Shown here: positions 59,214 to 64,000 of the stretch, one piece after another | How positions within the stretch are numbered: the first letter of the stretch is position 1 | How the letters are laid out: each line of letters starts with the position of its first letter | Source: Chlamydoabsidia padenii | Taxonomy: Eukaryota; Mucoromycota; Mucoromycetes; Mucorales; Cunninghamellaceae | Direction: 5' to 3' | Length of the DNA stretch: 64,000 nt | Assembly: GCA_025330725.1 (NCBI GenBank) | Contig: JAIWND010000001.1 | Coordinates: forward strand, 992,001 to 1,056,000 | Notes under the pieces: model-generated | Databases searched by the model: none | What the model saw: only the letters and a program-made list of their open reading frames with translations | Told to the model about the DNA's origin: nothing | Translations under genes and position numbers: made by a program

Positions 59214-60248
59214 ATGATGTACTTACCACTCCGACTCCCTTATGAGCTTTTGGTTTACACTCTTTCTTTTCTAGATGAAAGCCAATCCATCCTTCACTTT
59301 CTTTCCTCCCATCGCAGACTTTATGTCCAATACTATGATAATGAGACATTCTGGTTCGATTTATGCAAGAATAGACATAACGATTACAAACATCCTTCTA
59401 TCACTTGGAAACAGTTTGTTTTGTCCGAGGAGGTGTATCAAGCTTGTCCTCACTTGAGCAAGAAGTTATTTGACCATGTTTCCTCTAAACAAACTGCTGT
59501 TTACCTAATAGCACCGTCTTCTTTAGATCCATCCCTATATCGTTCTGTCTGTCTATACCCCAAATGTGATTTTACAAGTAAGAAACAACTAATGAAGACG
59601 AATAACTAATATACTAACCTCCACTTGCACAAAAAAAAAAAAGATAACCAACCCAATAATTCATCTCATTACGATCAAACTCACCATCCTTTACGATTCC
59701 AAATCTCACTTTATCATTATTTTACTTTACAATGTGATACGTGTGATCGGAAAGTGGGGGAGGATGTAGCCTGTGAAAAATGGATAATTCATGCATTGAT
59801 CCAAGTCATGATAAAAACTCCGCTTGGTCCCTTGACGGATGCTTTATACTCGTGCCGCCAACAGATTGAATTATCTATATTCCATCGACCAGGATCGACA
59901 TATATGATTGAAAAGTCATGGTATGATGAATGGGTCAGATTTTTAAAAGGTAAGAAACCCAACTACCCCCTTTCATGCATTGATGGCACTTTTTCTCATA
60001 CACATAAAATAAAAACAGGGGAACAGTACCACCCTCCCGGAAGATTGAATAACATGAAACTACAAAAAGATGACCACTCTTTGGCTTCTAATCTAAAGAT
60101 TGGTATCGACTTTGGATTGGTGAATAGTGAATCAAAGTATTGTATCGAGCGACTATATGGCTGCACTGGCAAGATCTTCCCTACAGGCAAGATGGGTCAC
60201 TCTTTTTTTCTACGTGAGCAGCCCTTATTCAGATTCTTTTTCTTTTAA
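59214..60248 (+). CDS. F-box-like protein with a C-terminal DUSP domain
   Basis: Three exons (59214-59577, 59644-59949, 60019-60248) encode 299 aa. The N-terminus (LPLRLPYELLVYTLSFLD, then HRRLYVQYYDNETFWFDLC) matches an F-box, which would link substrates to an SCF ubiquitin ligase. Residues about 200-280 (YMIEKSWYDEWVRFLKG, PPGRLNN, then a Leu/Ser/Tyr pattern) fit a DUSP domain, found in ubiquitin-specific proteases. A Cys-x2-Cys pair (LQCDTCDRK) lies between. No USP catalytic Cys/His boxes follow; the frame ends in a Phe-rich tail. The start is the first ATG; an earlier in-frame TTG is not used. The acceptor of exon 2 sits directly after an A-tract and is less certain. Confidence 0.7.
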
Positions 60249-60455
60249 TGTGAAAATAAGTAACATGAAAAAAAATTTCTCTTATTGTAAACTACTACAT
60301 AATATCAAGGCATAAAACATAAAAAAAAATAGCTCGTTTCATATCATGATGTCCAAAAAGGGAAGAAAGGTCATTTTTCAAACTCAATAAAAGGCCGCCC
60401 CGCCGCGTTCAATTTTTCAACTTTTCTTTCCACTTTTTTTATTTTTATTTTGATC

Positions 60456-61593
60456 ATGGCACCACAAACATTAATTGGTCCTGCTGATGAAAAGATCAAG
60501 ACTTTATTATCTCAATCCGATCCAATTGAAGCAATCAGAAGTATACAACAAGACTATGGACTGGATCTGGCAGGAATGGAAGCCAGTTATCCTTTACTAG
60601 ACTTATGTGGCTATTCTCGCTTTGACATACACTTGGCTGTGCTGAACCAACTTAACCATGCTGTTATCACCAAGATCAAATCTCCCTCCTTCCAACTGGA
60701 AAAGTAATCAACTCGTTCATACTTCCACACTCTTACTAATCTTTTCTTCTTTTCTCTTTATATAGTTTTTACGACATCTTCGAACGCACCTTTCCTTATA
60801 TCCATATCCCACAAATGCAGCCTATTCCCATGGCCTTATTGGAAAAGTTTGAACGACATATTGAAGACGACATTTTGGAAAAACTCAAGGATGATTTGAT
60901 GGTGTTCGAGGTAAAAAAAGAAAAAGACTATGGATCGCGGAAGTCAAGGAAAGGACTAACGTATTTCTTTTTTGTATTTGTAGAACTGCCCTCTCAATAT
61001 CAAGAAAAGGATCTGGAAGAAGGATGAAACTTTCTTTCAAAAACAAATGCTTAGCCTGTTGAACGATTATCATCATGACGAACGACTACAAGCCCTGGCT
61101 ATGAATCTTAAACCGGATAGCTACCAAGAAGTGATTGAACAAAGGTAAATTTAGACTGGTGGAGAACAATAACTTACTTTTGTCTACCTTTTTATATATG
61201 ATGACAGACGCACTCATCCTATTATGCTTCGTGTGATGGAAATCATTGGTGGTGATCCAACCCTCTATGTCATGTTTATGGAAATGATTCGATTGGTGTT
61301 TATTGCTACTCCATATCCAAGTCTATGCTCTTTACGGGTGGATATATTAATGAACTTTCACGATCGTGATATATCAGAGGTAATATCTAATTGCTCTGCT
61401 TTGACTATATATGAAAATATACTAATCAATCTTCTTTTTAAACTAGATCTACGAATTGGATAAATGTCATCGATTGATTTGGTCTTTGGATACTTGTGTA
61501 CGGAATCAAAACATGGACGAAGCTATCATTAGTAAAATCAAGGAATGCTTTGATGATGTAAAAAATGGTACACCTCTTTATGGGTAGGTTTGA

Positions 61594-61628
<35 letters not shown>

Positions 61629-62726
61629 AAACAAAAAAGAGTATAGGGACTAAGTTTTACTTTTGTGAACTAGTGATTTCGCTATGGTGCTGATGGATCC
61701 TCTCATTTCCAACTTTTTATCCTCTTGTATTGTCCGATGGCTTCGAAATAGTGTGGATGAAGATGTAAGTACATCAACTACTTGAGAAAACAATAAATTA
61801 CTAACCTGTCTTTTTTATTTATTTTTTTATTTATTTTTTTTTTTGGGGGGGGGAACAGGCGCCGGATAACTTGGAAGAACTGATCAACTATAATGCGAAA
61901 CTCATCAATTTGGCTCAACATGCACAAACAGCAGTTACCAACAACACCAAGATTGCCAAACTCGACAAGGATTTGAAATTACGGTACTGGAACAGTCTTT
62001 GCAAAGTGATAGTCAATGAAAACACGACACACCCATTGGACCCTGCAATCGGACGTACCATTCAAGACTTATTGGAAAAGAACGAGGTGGCACGCAAGGT
62101 GTTTGTACAATACTTGTTAGATCGGGTGTATGAAAATGACATTGGCACTCTCGGTCGGTGTCTGTATTTGATCCAGGCGACTCGATATCCTCACCAGGAC
62201 GGCGGAAGCGGAGGCGGATTGCTGGACATTTTGCATACCCATACTTACAAAGCATTCACACTTACTTTGATGAACGCTGTGGCTCGGAAACATCTGCTGG
62301 ACTGCGTGACCGATCGGAAATGGCGAGATGTGGTGGTCGAAGGCTTCTTACTGAAAACTGTCGAATGGGAAGTCGCTATCCATGAACGCTTCGTCTTGCT
62401 TATGGTCGAACTATTTTGTGATCCCAAATATTATATGGCTTTGACAAGTGAACATGTGGCTCTTATCGAAAAATGGGCTAATCTGTGTGCATCTCGTGGG
62501 ATACATAATGAAAAGGTAACAACAACAACAACAACAACAAAAAAAAAAAAAAAGGATATTGATGTTTTAGGAAATGATATTAATGTCAATGTTGTTATAG
62601 GTCAAATCTTTACACAATGTTTATACTATGCTACTCTTCCGATCTGGTCAAATTCTGGAAGGTCGACTTCAAGTCCGACCACAAGCTGTCATCGAATTCT
62701 GTAGGTCCACCGAAGAAGAAGAATGA
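60456..62726 (+). CDS. Negative elongation factor B (NELF-B/COBRA1)
   Basis: Subunit of NELF, which with DSIF holds RNA polymerase II in promoter-proximal pause. Eight exons (60456-60703, 60766-60910, 60984-61144, 61208-61379, 61447-61583, 61674-61764, 61859-62515, 62601-62726) encode 578 aa; human NELF-B is 580. Aligning landmarks in order: DPIEAIRSIQQDYG near residue 22, YPLLDLCGYSRFDIHLAVL, IPQMQPIPM, NIKKRIWKKDETFF, YVMFMEMIRLVFIATPYPSLCSLRVDILMNFHDRD, CHRLIWSLDTCVRNQNMD, then a helical C-terminal half with VRPQAVIEF. The protein is all-helical, with no membrane segment. A C/G-rich element (CCGCCCCGCCGCG) lies about 55 bp before the start. The 62516-62600 intron contains an ACA repeat and A-tract. 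Confidence 0.9.
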
Positions 62727-62859
62727 TCTTTGCTGGTTTTTAGCTATAGCCTTTTTATTTTATTTTATTTTTTTACATAGTCTCTTTATATAAATATATA
62801 TATATAACGAAATAAAAGCAAACTTATACATGACATCGTCTTTATTGGGGTTGGGGGTT

Positions 62860-63729
62860 TTATGACTTTATATGATAATTTGATGACAAGTTTTGGTATC
62901 GACGAGAAAATGGGGAGAAGCCATGAATAGATCTGGACGAAGTATCCATCCATTTCCCCGGTCGATGATATGGATCCGTTGATTCTGATAATGTTTGAAC
63001 AAGCATCGTCGTATCATCGTTGCGATACAAATTAGACTACATATAATCAAGTATGTAAGATGAGCGGGGAGTCGTTTAAAAAAAAAAAAAAAAAAAGTTC
63101 ATTAAATTACCTTATCAGGGCCCCTTGATTGGATGATACAAGACGAAAATTTGATCACCCTTGGTTCCTGTACCGAATACTTTCTTGACCACATTTCAAC
63201 AAGGACTACAATGTTTGATTTTACCTTGGGATCTACCTTTGATTTCATTAACCATTTCAATCTTGACTTGAGTTGGGAAGTGGCAACGGCATGGCCTAAG
63301 CGGGGTTTGCATTAACTGGAAAAATCGCCCTCGGGATTTAAATTTCTTTTTCATTCTACTTACTTAGTATCCTCTGATTGCTCCTTTCCACTAAATAGTT
63401 TAAAACCTTAATAAAGAGTCAGTTTACCCATTCCAAGTTTTTTTTTTTTTTTTTTTCGATCTTTTACCTCGAGCAATCGAAGTTGTTGATGACAAGTCCC
63501 ATGTTTCAGTCGTTTTTGAATGACATCCAGTGCTTCTTTTGGTCCTTGGTCTTGCATATCGATGGATTCCATAAGATGTTGGAAAGTAAACCATTCCATT
63601 TCATACATATTGGCTAGTCGATCTATAGGGATAGAGAGAGAAAAAAGTGAGCAAGTGATGGTGATATGCACCAGGTCACTTACCAATAGCTACCGTAATG
63701 GAAGTACGATCCCCTTTAAAAAAGCGCAT
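62860..63729 (-). CDS. VHS-domain protein (Lsb5-like)
   Basis: Predicted endocytic or actin-linked adaptor. Exons 63684-63729, 63468-63622, 63364-63373, 63111-63295 and 62860-63036 give 190 aa. FFKGDRTSITVAIDRLANMYEMEWFTFQHLM, then PKEALDVIQKRLKHGTCHQQLRLLE, form the first helices of a VHS domain as in yeast Lsb5. LKWLMKSKVDPKVKSNIVVLVEMWSRKY continues it. A frame-keeping 10-nt exon (AGGATACTAA) is needed between exons 2 and 4 and is the least certain part. The C-terminus has a Pro/Gly/Arg-rich tail with no GAT domain seen. The intron before exon 4 contains a CGGGGTTTGCA element. Confidence 0.72.
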
Positions 63730-64000
63730 CTTATGTATCAAAAGTAAGGCAAAAAGGACGAGGGTAAAGAAGAAAAAGAAGAAAAAGTAAAAGTAAACTC
63801 ATATATATATATTTGTGTTCTTCAGAAAGTAACAAATAAACAGGAACTAGGGAAGAAAAAGGAGAAGCTTAAATCAATTCATGCAAGATTCAAATCCCGA
63901 TACCCCCTTTTTTGGATTTCATGGCTTTTGAAATGTATCGATCGCCCCCTTCAACCGAAAAGAGACAAAATAAGTGGATGATACTAATTTGATGTTCTAT
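63730..64000. other. Upstream region of the VHS gene
   Basis: AT-rich end of window with purine-rich leader, TATATATATA near 63802 and TTCAAATCCCGA at 63889-63900, 160 bp from the start at 63729. Confidence 0.4.
63889..63900 (-). promoter_or_regulatory. E2F/CHR-like motif upstream of the VHS gene
   Basis: TTCAAATCCCGA, near-exact reverse copy of the recurring motif, oriented with the minus-strand VHS gene. Confidence 0.4.

Noticed and set aside
1..64000. CRISPR array, LTR retrotransposon, rRNA or viral insertion
   Set aside because: No regularly spaced repeats, no paired LTRs with RT/integrase core, no rRNA-like blocks and no capsid or polymerase genes were seen.

Overview
The window looks like nuclear DNA of an early-diverging filamentous fungus, most likely Mucoromycota (Mucorales-like). 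Genes are dense and split by many 50-100 bp GT-AG introns with CTAAC/CTAAT-type branch sites and T-rich tracts before the acceptor. There are long A/T homopolymers and proteins with poly-Q, poly-S and poly-N stretches. Several gene families present are typical of early fungi and animals but missing from common yeasts. I saw no plasmid, viral, CRISPR, rRNA or tRNA signal.

Layout: glycerol-3-phosphate phosphatase (132-1128, -); decayed membrane-protein gene (about 1695-2700, +); PX-PH phospholipase D (3490-8121, +); integrase-type zinc-finger protein (8571-9754, -); Rap-GAP protein (10830-15101, -); amino-acid permease (16130-18884, +); ADCY10-like soluble adenylyl cyclase (19268-25742, +); two small genes (26109-26348, -; 26512-26803, +); TRM9 tRNA methyltransferase (27095-28279, +); a gene-poor stretch with a large inverted repeat (28280-29970); ISWI remodeler (29971-34601, -); a second possible decayed gene (35504-36300, +); small secreted protein (36707-37330, +); unknown protein (38099-38914, -); NEPRO-like protein (40048-41212, +); kelch/coiled-coil protein (41895-45810, +); a decayed paralogue of the first membrane gene (46420-47110, -); Ran1/Sks1-type kinase (47853-49101, -); TRAP-alpha (49923-51114, -); MFS transporter (51357-53464, -); gamma-tubulin complex GCP3 (53689-57160, -); C2H2 zinc-finger protein (57545-58177, -); F-box-like/DUSP protein (59214-60248, +); NELF-B (60456-62726, +); VHS/Lsb5-like protein (62860-63729, -).

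The genes are independently transcribed and are not a cluster. Shared themes are signalling (PLD, Rap-GAP, cyclase, kinase), chromatin and transcription (ISWI, NELF-B, zinc finger), cell organisation (GCP3, kelch) and the secretory route (TRAP-alpha, VHS). For all genes marked as complete models the exon lengths sum to a multiple of three and junctions keep frame. These models were derived by eye without transcript evidence.

The most striking non-coding signal is a recurring motif close to GCGGGATTTGAAA. It occurs in either orientation, mostly 50-250 bp upstream of start codons and occasionally in introns. It reads as an E2F half-site (GCGGGA) run into a CHR element (TTTGAA), and may be a widespread promoter element of this genome.
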